A DNA stretch of 64,000 nt from Bifidobacterium callitrichidarum (lineage in GTDB: Bacteria > Actinomycetota > Actinomycetes > Actinomycetales > Bifidobacteriaceae): assembly GCF_003129905.1 (NCBI RefSeq), contig NZ_QFFM01000015.1:18334-82333 (forward strand). Reading direction: 5' to 3'. Positions within the stretch are counted from its first letter, which is position 1; each line of letters opens with the position of its first letter. A program made the translations under genes and the position numbers. The notes under the pieces were generated by a model. It was not told the DNA's origin. It did not search any database and worked only from the letters and a program-made list of their open reading frames with translations. Of the stretch, positions 55,682-63,461 are shown piece after piece.

Positions 55682-56413
55682 GTGATACTTGACCGACATA
55701 ATCGACTCAACACCGCCGACATGAACGCGCGTCTGAAGATGCTGGATCTGCCGGGCGGACGATTCAACGCAGACGACATCACCGAATTCATCGACATCAT
55801 GCAGGTCTATGAGGGTGCGATGTACGAGATCAGCACCAAGTTGGAGATCCTCGACGATGAGTTCCAGGTGCGGTTCAGCCACGACCCCATCCACCACATG
55901 GAACGCCGGTTGAAGTCGGTGAATTCCATCATCGGCAAGCTGGAGCGCAAGGGCCTGCCCGTCACGGTGAACGCCATCAAAGACAACCTGTTCGACGTGG
56001 CCGGCATCCGTGTGATCTGCAACTACCGGGACGACGTGTACTCCGTATCCAACTACCTGTCCTCGCAGTCCGACATCCAGGTGCTGCGCGTCAAGGACTA
56101 CATCAAGAACCCCAAGCAGAACGGCTACCGTTCGCTGCACGTGATCTACGCGGTGCCGGTGTTCCTCTCCTCGGGCGCGCACTACACGCCGGTGGAGGTG
56201 CAGTTCCGCACCATCGCCATGGACTACTGGGCCTCACTCGAGCATGCGCTGCGCTATAAGGCCGATCTGCCGGACAACAAGCTCAACGAGCATTCGCAGA
56301 CGCTGCTCGACTGCGCGCGTTCGCTGCAAAACATCGAGGTGCAGATGCAGAACATCCACCGCGACATCAACGGCGCGCCACAGGTGGGCGAAGCGCCGAA
56401 GACCTCGGACTGA
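55682..56413 (+). CDS. Small alarmone synthetase, RelQ-type GTP pyrophosphokinase
   Basis: The 243-residue protein makes (p)ppGpp from ATP and GTP or GDP and lacks the hydrolase and regulatory domains of full-length Rel. Synthetase motifs are DVAGIRVICNYRDDVYSV, YIKNPKQNGYRSLHVIYAVPV and PVEVQFRTIAMDYWASLEHALRYK. The C-terminal helix (LLDCARSLQNIEVQMQNIHRDI) is the RelQ tetramerisation region. The GTG at 55682 is preferred by the -10 box position; TTG 55673 or ATG 55721 remain possible. It ends at a strong terminator. Confidence 0.9.
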   Translation: MILDRHNRLNTADMNARLKMLDLPGGRFNADDITEFIDIMQVYEGAMYEISTKLEILDDEFQVRFSHDPIHHMERRLKSVNSIIGKLERKGLPVTVNAIKDNLFDVAGIRVICNYRDDVYSVSNYLSSQSDIQVLRVKDYIKNPKQNGYRSLHVIYAVPVFLSSGAHYTPVEVQFRTIAMDYWASLEHALRYKADLPDNKLNEHSQTLLDCARSLQNIEVQMQNIHRDINGAPQVGEAPKTSD

Positions 56414-56420
56414 TGCCTAC

Positions 56421-56445
56421 GGCCGGCCTCATGGTCGGCCTTTTT
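56421..56445 (+). terminator. Terminator after the alarmone synthetase gene
   Basis: GGCCGGCC and GGTCGGCC form the stem with loop TCAT, followed by TTTTT. Confidence 0.85.
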
Positions 56446-57428
56446 CAATCCCGCTTCAGGAATTTCGGCAGTTTGGCCGGTGCCTGCGCGAGCAGGGTGC
56501 CGATGAAGATGAGGGCGCAGCCGGCGTAACCGCGCGGGGTCATGACCTCGCCGAGGAAAATCGCGCCACCGACGGCGGAGAAGAACGATTCAAGACTCAT
56601 CAGGAGGCTGGCTCGGGTCGGCGGCACCCACTGCTGGCCCACCACCTGCAGCGTGTAGGCGATGCCCACCGAGCCGATGCCCGCATAAAGGATCGGCATC
56701 CACGAGTGCGAGGCGCCAGCCCAGTCGACCGAACCTTCGATAAGCGAACCGGCCCAGCTCAATACGGCGGTGGTGCAGAACTGTCCGAACGAGAGCTTGA
56801 TGGCGTCCACCTTGGCGCCCAGTTCGTCGATGATGAGGATGTGCGTGGCGAACAGCACGGCAGTGAACACCAGCAGGATGTCCGCGAGTCCCAGTGAACC
56901 GAATCCGTCCGTGATGCACAGCAGATAGAAGCCGGCGATGGACATCACCACGGCCGCTCCTACCAGCACGCCGATGCGGCGGCGCAGGAACACGAACGCC
57001 AGCAGCGGCACCATCACGATGTACAGGGCGGTCAGAAATCCGGCACGTCCGGCGGACTTGCCGTAGAGGATGCCGTACTGCTGCAGCGTACTTGCGGTGA
57101 AGAGCACCACGCCGCAGATCACGGAGACGATGATGGGATTGGCGAGCCATTCCTTCCATCGCGGGGCGGTACCGGTGGCATCGCCCGAAGTCAGTGCATT
57201 CGCAACGGAACCGGCGGCACTGGAAGGTCCCGCTGGTGCCGCACCGCCTCTCCCCCGCTGCCACAGCAGAATCGGCACCAGCGACAGCGCGCCCAACGTG
57301 AATCGGGTGGCGTTGAAGAACATCGGCGACATCGAATCCATGCCCTGGACCTGCGCCACAAACGCGAACCCCCAGATCAACGCGGTCAGCAACAGACAGA
57401 ACATACCCAGGAACTCTTGTCTTCTCAT
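56445..57428 (-). CDS. EamA/DMT-family exporter
   Basis: The 327-residue membrane protein has ten helices in two EamA repeats: LLLTALIWGFAFVAQVQGMDSMSPMFFNATRF in the first and VEATDIL-free ILLVFTAVLFATHILIIDELGAK in the second. Family members export amino acids or other metabolites. A polar loop with Gly/Ala/Ser residues separates helices 2 and 3. The ATG at 57428 has TAGGTT 8 nt upstream (57437-57442). Substrate unknown. Confidence 0.82.
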   Translation of the reverse strand: MRRQEFLGMFCLLLTALIWGFAFVAQVQGMDSMSPMFFNATRFTLGALSLVPILLWQRGRGGAAPAGPSSAAGSVANALTSGDATGTAPRWKEWLANPIIVSVICGVVLFTASTLQQYGILYGKSAGRAGFLTALYIVMVPLLAFVFLRRRIGVLVGAAVVMSIAGFYLLCITDGFGSLGLADILLVFTAVLFATHILIIDELGAKVDAIKLSFGQFCTTAVLSWAGSLIEGSVDWAGASHSWMPILYAGIGSVGIAYTLQVVGQQWVPPTRASLLMSLESFFSAVGGAIFLGEVMTPRGYAGCALIFIGTLLAQAPAKLPKFLKRD

Positions 57429-57463
57429 GGTGTCCCAACCTAACCCGCCCGTGTGACGGGCAT

Positions 57464-57493
57464 GAAAAAGCCCGGCCACATTGTGGTCGGGCT
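57464..57493 (-). terminator. Terminator after the Bax-inhibitor gene
   Basis: On the minus strand AGCCCGACCACA and TGTGGCCGGGCT pair closely and are followed by TTTTTCATG. Confidence 0.85.
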
Positions 57494-57545
57494 GTCGTTG
57501 CTGAATCCTGTTGAGAAATCTCGCTGCTAAGAAAGCAACCTCCGG

Positions 57546-57672
57546 GACTCCCCTCAGTCAGCTGCGCTGGCAGCTCCCATCAAAGAAGGGAGCCTTCGCG
57601 GCACAGCCGCTCACTTCGCCTACAAACAGTCCACCGGACTGTTTGCTTTACGGCTCAGCCCTCAGAGAGGGG
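57546..57672. repeat. REP-like repeat with CCTTCGCGGC module
   Basis: CTCCCCTCAGTCAGCTGCGCTGGCAG and AGAGAGGGGAGC bracket a middle part with GAGCCTTCGCGGCACAGCCGCTCAC, also found near 36750, and CAAACAGTCCACCGGACTGTTTGC, a hairpin related to one in the long MITE. Confidence 0.65.
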
Positions 57673-57685
57673 AGCTGGAATATCG

Positions 57686-58582
57686 TCAGTCCCTGCTGCC
57701 GAGCAACTGGAGGATGTACAGGAACATGTTCACGAAGTCGAGGTACAGGTTGAGGGCGCACAGGATGGACACCTTCTTGACCATCTCGGGTCCATGCGAT
57801 TCGTACTCGGTGAGCAGCGCGCGCGTGGACTGCGCGTCGTAGATGGTCATGCCGGCGAAGATGACCAGGCCGATGGCGCACACGATGCGGGTCATGCCGT
57901 CCACCGGCAGGAACATGAGCACGAGCTGGGAGACGATGAGCACCAGCAGCGCGACCATGAGAATCGGGCCCGCTTTGAGCATGTTGAACTTGGTGGTCAG
58001 GCCGAACATGGTGAGCGCGAAGAAGAACGCGGCGGTGATGCCAAGCGCGATGCCGATGGAGCCGAGATCGTAGACCATGAAGATGGAGCTCAGCGTGAAG
58101 CCCATGAGCGCGGCGTAGACGTAGAACATCACGCGGGCGGTGGAGGACTTCATCTTCGTCACGCGCATGCCAAGCACCACGGCGAGCGCCACCTGCGCGA
58201 TGCACAGGCCGACGAGGCCGACCATGCCGGTGGCCATGAGGAAGGAGTAGTAGGCGCCGGTGATCTGGCCGAGCACGGCCACCACGGCGGTGACGATCAG
58301 GCCGATGGTCATCTCGCCGTAGACCTTGGTCACGGAGACGCGGCGGGCCTGCTCGTAGTTGTAGGCCATGGTGGTGTCCATGGCGGCGGTGCCGGAGCCG
58401 GCCGGCGCGTATTGGTAGCCGGCGTTCTGCGGGGCGTACTGGTAGTTCTGCTGGCCGTACTGTCCGTAGTCGGCCTGCGCATACTGCTGGCCGTATCCCG
58501 CCTGCTGCGCGGCGTTGTAGTCGGGGGTGTTGTATTGCGGGTTGTATTGCCCGTTATTGCGGGGCTGCTGACCGAATGTCAT
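57686..58582 (-). CDS. Bax inhibitor-1 family membrane protein (YccA/YbhL-like)
   Basis: The 298-residue protein has seven membrane helices of the Bax1-I family, with the C-terminal aspartate-containing helix pair (GMTIYDAQSTRALL and LCALNLYLDFVNMFLYILQLLGSRD). In characterised bacterial members this forms a pH-sensitive calcium leak channel or modulates FtsH. The first 85 residues are a low-complexity Gln/Tyr/Asn/Gly tail, probably disordered. AAAGGAG precedes the ATG. Confidence 0.85.
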   Translation of the reverse strand: MTFGQQPRNNGQYNPQYNTPDYNAAQQAGYGQQYAQADYGQYGQQNYQYAPQNAGYQYAPAGSGTAAMDTTMAYNYEQARRVSVTKVYGEMTIGLIVTAVVAVLGQITGAYYSFLMATGMVGLVGLCIAQVALAVVLGMRVTKMKSSTARVMFYVYAALMGFTLSSIFMVYDLGSIGIALGITAAFFFALTMFGLTTKFNMLKAGPILMVALLVLIVSQLVLMFLPVDGMTRIVCAIGLVIFAGMTIYDAQSTRALLTEYESHGPEMVKKVSILCALNLYLDFVNMFLYILQLLGSRD

Positions 58583-58710
58583 GATCGCTCCTTTGATTCG
58601 TTCCCGACCATACTAAGGGAACGAAGCTTACGATTTCATGAAAACATCTTCCGAGAGCGTAAAACGTCGTTTGACAATGACGCTTGACCGGCTTTTGCCG
58701 GATAACGAAA

Positions 58711-58832
58711 GGCTCTGTTACACCAAGATTGACATGAATACCATTGGACTACCCCTCAGTCAGCTTCGCCGACAGCTCCCCTGACAAGGGGAGCCAAGAA
58801 TAAGGGGCATGTCAATCCTGGTTTACAGAGCC
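58711..58832. repeat. MITE-like element, short version
   Basis: GGCTCTGTTACACCAAGATTGACATG and CATGTCAATCCTGGTTTACAGAGCC are the ends. The 8-bp flanks TAACGAAA and TGACGGAA match at six positions, a decayed target duplication. It occupies the middle of the 413-bp gap between the Bax-inhibitor and GT39 genes. Confidence 0.8.
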
Positions 58833-58905
58833 TGACGGAAGGCGTTTCGGCGCTTGGCCGGTCCTTGTCAGGGATGGGCCGAGGCAGGCCAGGCGCAATG
58901 AACGC

Positions 58906-58949
58906 GACAACGGCAGTCGCCGGCCTGATGGTGGGCGACTGCCGTTGTC
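58906..58949 (-). terminator. Perfect 16-bp hairpin downstream of the GT39 gene
   Basis: GACAACGGCAGTCGCC pairs completely with GGCGACTGCCGTTGTC around a 12-nt loop. A T tract is missing, but position and strength suggest a transcript end. Confidence 0.65.
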
Positions 58950-58995
58950 ATATGGATGAGGGCCCCACGCGGGTGCACTGGTGGAGGAAAGCGGG

Positions 58996-61371
58996 CTACT
59001 TGGTCAGGTCGTAGATGGTGACACCATCCACGGTCTGAGCCTCGAAGTTCTCGGCCACCCAAGAGGCGATCTCGCTGGCGGCGTCCGAACCGCCCATCTG
59101 GTTGCCGCCCATGCCACCACCGGAGATGTAGTAGTGGATGAGTCCCTGCTTGACGTAGCTTTTGAACTGTTCCAGCGTGGGTGCGGGGTCGGAGCCGTTG
59201 AAGCCGCCGATGGCCATGACCGCTTCTTCGCTGGCGAGCTGGTAGCTGGCCGCGTTCTGCGATCCGGTGGTGGCCGCGGCCCAACGGTACTTGCCGGCGT
59301 TCTTCTGGAGCATGGAGACGATCTCGCTGCTGGCGGTGCCTCCGCCGAGCAGTCCGCCGCCCATGCCGCCGCCGTTGCCGCCGGGGCCATGCTGCAATTG
59401 GCTGCCGGACTGGCCGTCGTCGGAGGAAGAGTTCGAGTCGTCGGACTGACCATTGTCACTGTCCGAACCATCGGACTGGCTGCCCGACTGTCCATCGGAC
59501 TGGGACTGACCGTCACCATCCGAACCGTTCTGCTGGGACTGGCCCGGCATGCTCGGCGGCGCCTGGCCATCGCTCTGGGTGCCGGACTGACTATCGTCGC
59601 CCTGGCCATCGGACTGCGACTGGCTATCAGAGGATTGACCATCGGACTGCCCCGGCATGCCCATGCCGCCGGGACCGCCCTGACCGTTCGGTCCGCCACC
59701 CATACCACCACCGGGGCCGCCACCCATACCGGTGGAGCTGGTGACGTTTGGGCCGGCCGTGACGATCGAGCCCGTATGTCCGGTGGACACGGTGTATGCG
59801 GTCCAGGCCAGCGGGCCGGCGTACAGCGCCACGGCGGCCATCACGATGCCGACCACGCCCATGACGCCGATGACACGGTTCACGCCGGGGGTGCGCAGGA
59901 AGCGGAAGTCGCGCATCGGCACCGCGGCCACGGCCGTGCAGGCGAGCAGCAGTCCGGCGATGAAGCCGACGAACAATACCGCCACCTTGAGCCACGGCAG
60001 CCAGGTGGACCGGCCGAGCAGTTCCACAGCCCAGAACGTATTCACGAAGACCAACACCGCGGCCACGGCGCGGGCCCAGAACGTGTCTCGCTTGGACCAC
60101 AGGCCCATGATGACGACGGCCACGAGCGCGGCCACGGCGGGCGCGAGCGCCACGGTGTAGTACTGATGGAAGATGCCGGCCATGAAGCTGAACGTGAGCC
60201 AGGTGACCACGAGCCAGGAGCCCCAGGCGAGCACACTGGCGCGGCGCAGATCGGTGCGACGGCTGTGGCGGGCCACGATGAGTCCGATGACGATGCCGGC
60301 GAAGGCCAGCGGCGCGAGCCAGGCGATCTGGCCGCCGTACTCGCCGTCGAACAGACGGCTGATGCCGGTCTGTCCCCACATGCCGCCGCCGTTGCCGCCG
60401 CCCGAACCGCCGGGCACCACGGCGCCGTTCTCATTGCCGGTGATGCGGCCGAGGCCGTTGTAGCTGAACGTCAGTTCGAGGAAGGAGTCGGTCTGGGAGC
60501 CGCCGATGTACGGACGGGAACCGGAGGGCACGATGACCGTCAGGGCGACCCACCAGCCGGCGGAGACGACCAGCGCGGCCACGGCGACGAGGCCGTCCAC
60601 GATGCGGCGGAGGAACTTGGTGGGCGAGGCTAAGAGGAAGGCGAGCGCGAATCCGGGGACCACCAGGAACACCTGCATCTGCTTGGTAAGGAAGCCGAAG
60701 CCGATGCACACGCCGGCGAGCGCCATCCAGAGGGTGCGTTTGCGGTTGCCGGCGCGGGCGTCCGGGTATTCGAGCGAGCGCATCACTGCCGCGGTGGCGC
60801 TGGTCATGAGCAGCACGAGCAGGGCGTCCGGGTTGTTGAAGCGGAACATGAGCGCGGCCACAGGCGTGGTGGCCAAGGTGAGTCCGGCGATGATGCCGGC
60901 CCAGTTGCCCCACTGGCGTCGGATGGCGGCGTAGAGCACCCAGACGCTGGCCATGCCGCACAACGCCTCAGGCAGCAGGATCGCGAAGGAGCTCAGGCCG
61001 AAGACCCGCACGGAGAGGGCCATGAACCAGATGGATGCCGGCGGCTTGTCCACGGTGATGGCGTTGCCGGAGTCGAGCGATCCCCATAGGAATGCCCACC
61101 AGTCCTTGGAGCCGGCCTGGGCGGCGGCCGAGTAGAACTCGTTGGCGTAGCCGGAGGCGGTGAGGTTGACGAACATGATGATGGCGGTCAGGCCCATCAT
61201 GCCGCCGAATCCGATCCAGTCGGCCGTGGTCCGTCGTTCGGCCACGCTGGTGCGGATCGTACGCACGGCGTGCGTGTCCACGAACCGGCCGCCCGGCATG
61301 GAGGAGAAGGCGGGGAGTCTGAACCGGCCGCGGGCCCGTGGGGTCGAGGTCGGTATGCTTGCGGTGCTCAT
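58996..61371 (-). CDS. GT39/ArnT-like membrane glycosyltransferase
   Basis: The 791-residue protein has about 12 membrane helices. Its first luminal loop contains YANEFYSAAAQAGSKDWWAFLWGSLDSGNAITVDKPPASIW, the catalytic-loop pattern of GT39/GT83 polyprenyl-phosphate-sugar-dependent transferases. A Ser/Asp/Gly/Gln-rich segment of over 120 residues (about 550-680) separates the membrane part from a small C-terminal extracellular domain (ASSEIVSMLQKNAGKYRWAAATTGSQNAASYQLASEEAVMAIGGFNG). The upstream GT2 gene could make its polyprenyl-phosphate sugar donor. Substrate unknown; wall or surface glycan or protein glycosylation is likely. Confidence 0.85.
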   Translation of the reverse strand: MSTASIPTSTPRARGRFRLPAFSSMPGGRFVDTHAVRTIRTSVAERRTTADWIGFGGMMGLTAIIMFVNLTASGYANEFYSAAAQAGSKDWWAFLWGSLDSGNAITVDKPPASIWFMALSVRVFGLSSFAILLPEALCGMASVWVLYAAIRRQWGNWAGIIAGLTLATTPVAALMFRFNNPDALLVLLMTSATAAVMRSLEYPDARAGNRKRTLWMALAGVCIGFGFLTKQMQVFLVVPGFALAFLLASPTKFLRRIVDGLVAVAALVVSAGWWVALTVIVPSGSRPYIGGSQTDSFLELTFSYNGLGRITGNENGAVVPGGSGGGNGGGMWGQTGISRLFDGEYGGQIAWLAPLAFAGIVIGLIVARHSRRTDLRRASVLAWGSWLVVTWLTFSFMAGIFHQYYTVALAPAVAALVAVVIMGLWSKRDTFWARAVAAVLVFVNTFWAVELLGRSTWLPWLKVAVLFVGFIAGLLLACTAVAAVPMRDFRFLRTPGVNRVIGVMGVVGIVMAAVALYAGPLAWTAYTVSTGHTGSIVTAGPNVTSSTGMGGGPGGGMGGGPNGQGGPGGMGMPGQSDGQSSDSQSQSDGQGDDSQSGTQSDGQAPPSMPGQSQQNGSDGDGQSQSDGQSGSQSDGSDSDNGQSDDSNSSSDDGQSGSQLQHGPGGNGGGMGGGLLGGGTASSEIVSMLQKNAGKYRWAAATTGSQNAASYQLASEEAVMAIGGFNGSDPAPTLEQFKSYVKQGLIHYYISGGGMGGNQMGGSDAASEIASWVAENFEAQTVDGVTIYDLTK

Positions 61372-61441
61372 AAGGGGTGACGATGTCCTTTCGGTTGTTC
61401 GGGCTGTTCAGGCTGTCTGCACTGTTCGCGCCGACTTGGTC

Positions 61442-62347
61442 TCAGGCCGCGGTGGCCAGGCGCATGCGGTTCAGGGTGCCGTTCATGCGCCACATGCCCT
61501 TGAGGTCCTTCTTGACCGTGTCCGGGATGTTGACGGTGGTGCCCGGATCCTCGATCCAGTGGACGGGGAATTCGTACATGCGCATGTTGGTAGCCTGGGC
61601 CAGCAGCAGCATTTCGGTGTCGAAGAACCATTCGTTGTCCTGGATGTAGGGCAGCAGGTGACGGGCGGCGTCCGAGGTCATGGCCTTGAAGCCGCATTGC
61701 GCGTCGTGGAAGGCGGCGCCGAGCAGGACGCGCAGCATGCCGTTGTAGGTGCGGGAGATGAATTCGCGTTTGGCGGAGCGAACGACCTGCGATTCGTCGA
61801 ACAGACGGCAGCCGAAGGATACGTCGGCACCGCCGTAGAGCAGGGATCCGATGAGCACGCCGGTCTGTGCGATGTCCGTGGAGAGGTCCACGTCCATGTA
61901 GGCCACGGTGCGGGCCACGGACTCGCCCCAGGCGAGCTTCAGTGCGCGGCCGCGGCCCTTGGCGGCGATGCGGATGGCGCGCACGCGGTCCGGGTATTGG
62001 GCTGAGAGCCGGGAGGCGATGGACCAGGTGTCGTCCGTGCTGGCGTTGTCCGCGATGACGATCTGCCAGGTGTAGGCCCATCCTTCGATCTGGCTGGTGG
62101 CCAGATGGTTCATGAGGGCGAGCACGGAATCGGCGAGCTGCTCCTGCTCGTTGTAGACAGGGATCACGATGTCCGCGTCCACGGTGCGGGGTTGGCCGAC
62201 GCGCTCGGCGATGGTGGAGGCCGGACCTCCGGTGATCGTGGAGGCGGGGGCCGGGGCGTTGTTCGTAACGGTGAGGAGCTTGTCGTGGCCGTTCGTGGCC
62301 AGGGGCTGCGATGTCGCGGCAGCGGGCGTTGCGCTTGCGGTGTTCAT
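61442..62347 (-). CDS. GT2 glycosyltransferase, dolichyl/polyprenyl-phosphate sugar synthase-like
   Basis: The 301-residue protein has an N-terminal Ala/Thr-rich stretch and a GT-A domain: VDADIVIPVYNEQEQLADSVLAL, IVIADNASTDDTWSIA, AYMDVDLSTD (DxD metal site) and HDAQCGFKAMTSDAARHLL, as in DPM1/GtrB-like enzymes. No C-terminal membrane helix pair is visible, so it probably loads a polyprenyl phosphate from the cytoplasmic side. It lies 70 bp upstream of the GT39 gene on the same strand, so the two probably work in one pathway. Confidence 0.85.
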   Translation of the reverse strand: MNTASATPAAATSQPLATNGHDKLLTVTNNAPAPASTITGGPASTIAERVGQPRTVDADIVIPVYNEQEQLADSVLALMNHLATSQIEGWAYTWQIVIADNASTDDTWSIASRLSAQYPDRVRAIRIAAKGRGRALKLAWGESVARTVAYMDVDLSTDIAQTGVLIGSLLYGGADVSFGCRLFDESQVVRSAKREFISRTYNGMLRVLLGAAFHDAQCGFKAMTSDAARHLLPYIQDNEWFFDTEMLLLAQATNMRMYEFPVHWIEDPGTTVNIPDTVKKDLKGMWRMNGTLNRMRLATAA

Positions 62348-62415
62348 GACTCTTATGAAACCGCCGGTTTCCTAGCGCCGTCTTAGCCGTACGTAAAGCT
62401 TTTCGGGCAGTCACG

Positions 62416-62467
62416 GAAAAGCGGGCTCCACGTTTCCTGAATGCTTTCTGGACACGTGGAGCCCGCT
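62416..62467 (-). terminator. Terminator after the Ltp-like gene
   Basis: AGCGGGCTCCACGT and ACGTGGAGCCCGCT form a perfect 14-bp stem; on the minus strand TTTTCCGTG follows. Confidence 0.85.
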
Positions 62468-62502
62468 ACTGCTTTGCGGGACGCCGATGACGTCGTCCGG
62501 CA

Positions 62503-62554
62503 GCTCCCCTCAGCCGGCTTCGCCGCCAGCTCCCCTCAGAGAGGGGAGCCAGAA
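62503..62554. repeat. Short REP repeat
   Basis: CAGCTCCCCTCAGCCGGCTTCGCC joins CAGCTCCCCTCAGAGAGGGGAGCC; the last part is a compact GGGGAG-type hairpin. It lies between the Ltp-like gene and its terminator. Confidence 0.6.
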
Positions 62555-62617
62555 CGATGCCGGCATCCGTTCATATAACGTAACGGGAGTCATGCGTAAA
62601 TGAAACCGCGAGAACGA

Positions 62618-63238
62618 TCAATCATTGAGATGCTGGACGGCGTAATCGGCTTCCTCGGCGGTGAACTTATCGCCGTATTCGCTGGTGAGCTGGTCGCGGA
62701 TGGCCTCGGGGGACATGGCCATGGTCTCCTGGTAGCTTTTCGCCTTCGCCAGCGCGTTCGCGTTCCAGTCGGCCTTGACGTTGTCGATGGCGTACTGGGC
62801 GGCTTCGGCGGAGAACTTGCCGCCGTATTCGCTGGTGAGCTGGTCGTAGATACCCTGCTTCGACATGTGCATGGTGTCGGAGTAGGACTTCGCCTGGCGC
62901 AGGGCGGACTGGTAGTCGGCGGGGACCTGCGGGGTCTGCTGGGTGTCGTTCTGTTCGGTCTTGGTGTCGGCACCGGCATTGGATTGACCGTTATCGGTGG
63001 CGGCCTGGTCGTTTTCGGCCTCGGACTTGGGGCCCTGGCTGGTGGTGTTCTGCGCGGACTGGCTGCCGGTGTCGCCGGAGGTGCCACCCATCTGGCTGCC
63101 GACGGCGGCGAGCAGGATGACGACGATCACCCAGAACCACCATCGTTTCCATATCGGCTTCTTGGTTTTCCCGGCGGGGACGGGCTGAGGATGCTGGCGG
63201 GGCTGCTGGACGGGTTGCTGATCGGTTGGCGCTGTCAT
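62618..63238 (-). CDS. Membrane-anchored protein with two Ltp-type repeats
   Basis: The 206-residue protein has a Pro/Gln-rich cytoplasmic start, one membrane helix (WKRWWFWVIVVILLAAV, about 31-47), a Ser/Thr/Asn/Gln-rich linker and two copies of a 48-residue helical repeat: SALRQAKSYSDTMHMSKQGIYDQLTSEYGGKF and ALAKAKSYQETMAMSPEAIRDQLTSEYGDKF, each followed by an A-x-YA(I/V) helix. This repeat is the Ltp domain (host cell surface-exposed lipoprotein), which in phage TP-J34 blocks DNA entry of other phages. Here it is anchored by a helix instead of a lipid. A weak GGAAGAAG precedes the ATG. Confidence 0.82.
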   Translation of the reverse strand: MTAPTDQQPVQQPRQHPQPVPAGKTKKPIWKRWWFWVIVVILLAAVGSQMGGTSGDTGSQSAQNTTSQGPKSEAENDQAATDNGQSNAGADTKTEQNDTQQTPQVPADYQSALRQAKSYSDTMHMSKQGIYDQLTSEYGGKFSAEAAQYAIDNVKADWNANALAKAKSYQETMAMSPEAIRDQLTSEYGDKFTAEEADYAVQHLND

Positions 63239-63448
63239 GGCTTCTTCTTCCTTCTTGAAGTTCCCGCGGCCACACCCCTGCCTGTGGTCATGGATGCGGA
63301 CGCGGGACGATTGCCTATCCCCTGCGACGCTACCGAATCGCAGGCCGTCCCGTCAGTGGACGAACGGTCATTCCCCGCTGCCCTTTCGGGCAGGATCGGG
63401 CCTCCCAAGGTACCCGCATGTCCAGTAGCGCCCGGATGCGGGCCGCCA

Positions 63449-63454
63449 TACAGT
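63449..63454 (+). promoter_or_regulatory. -10 box TACAGT, leaderless geometry
   Basis: TACAGT ends 7 nt before the ATG at 63462. GGGAGG between them is adjacent to the ATG and too close to be a normal ribosome-binding site. Confidence 0.5.
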
Positions 63455-63461
63455 GGGAGGC

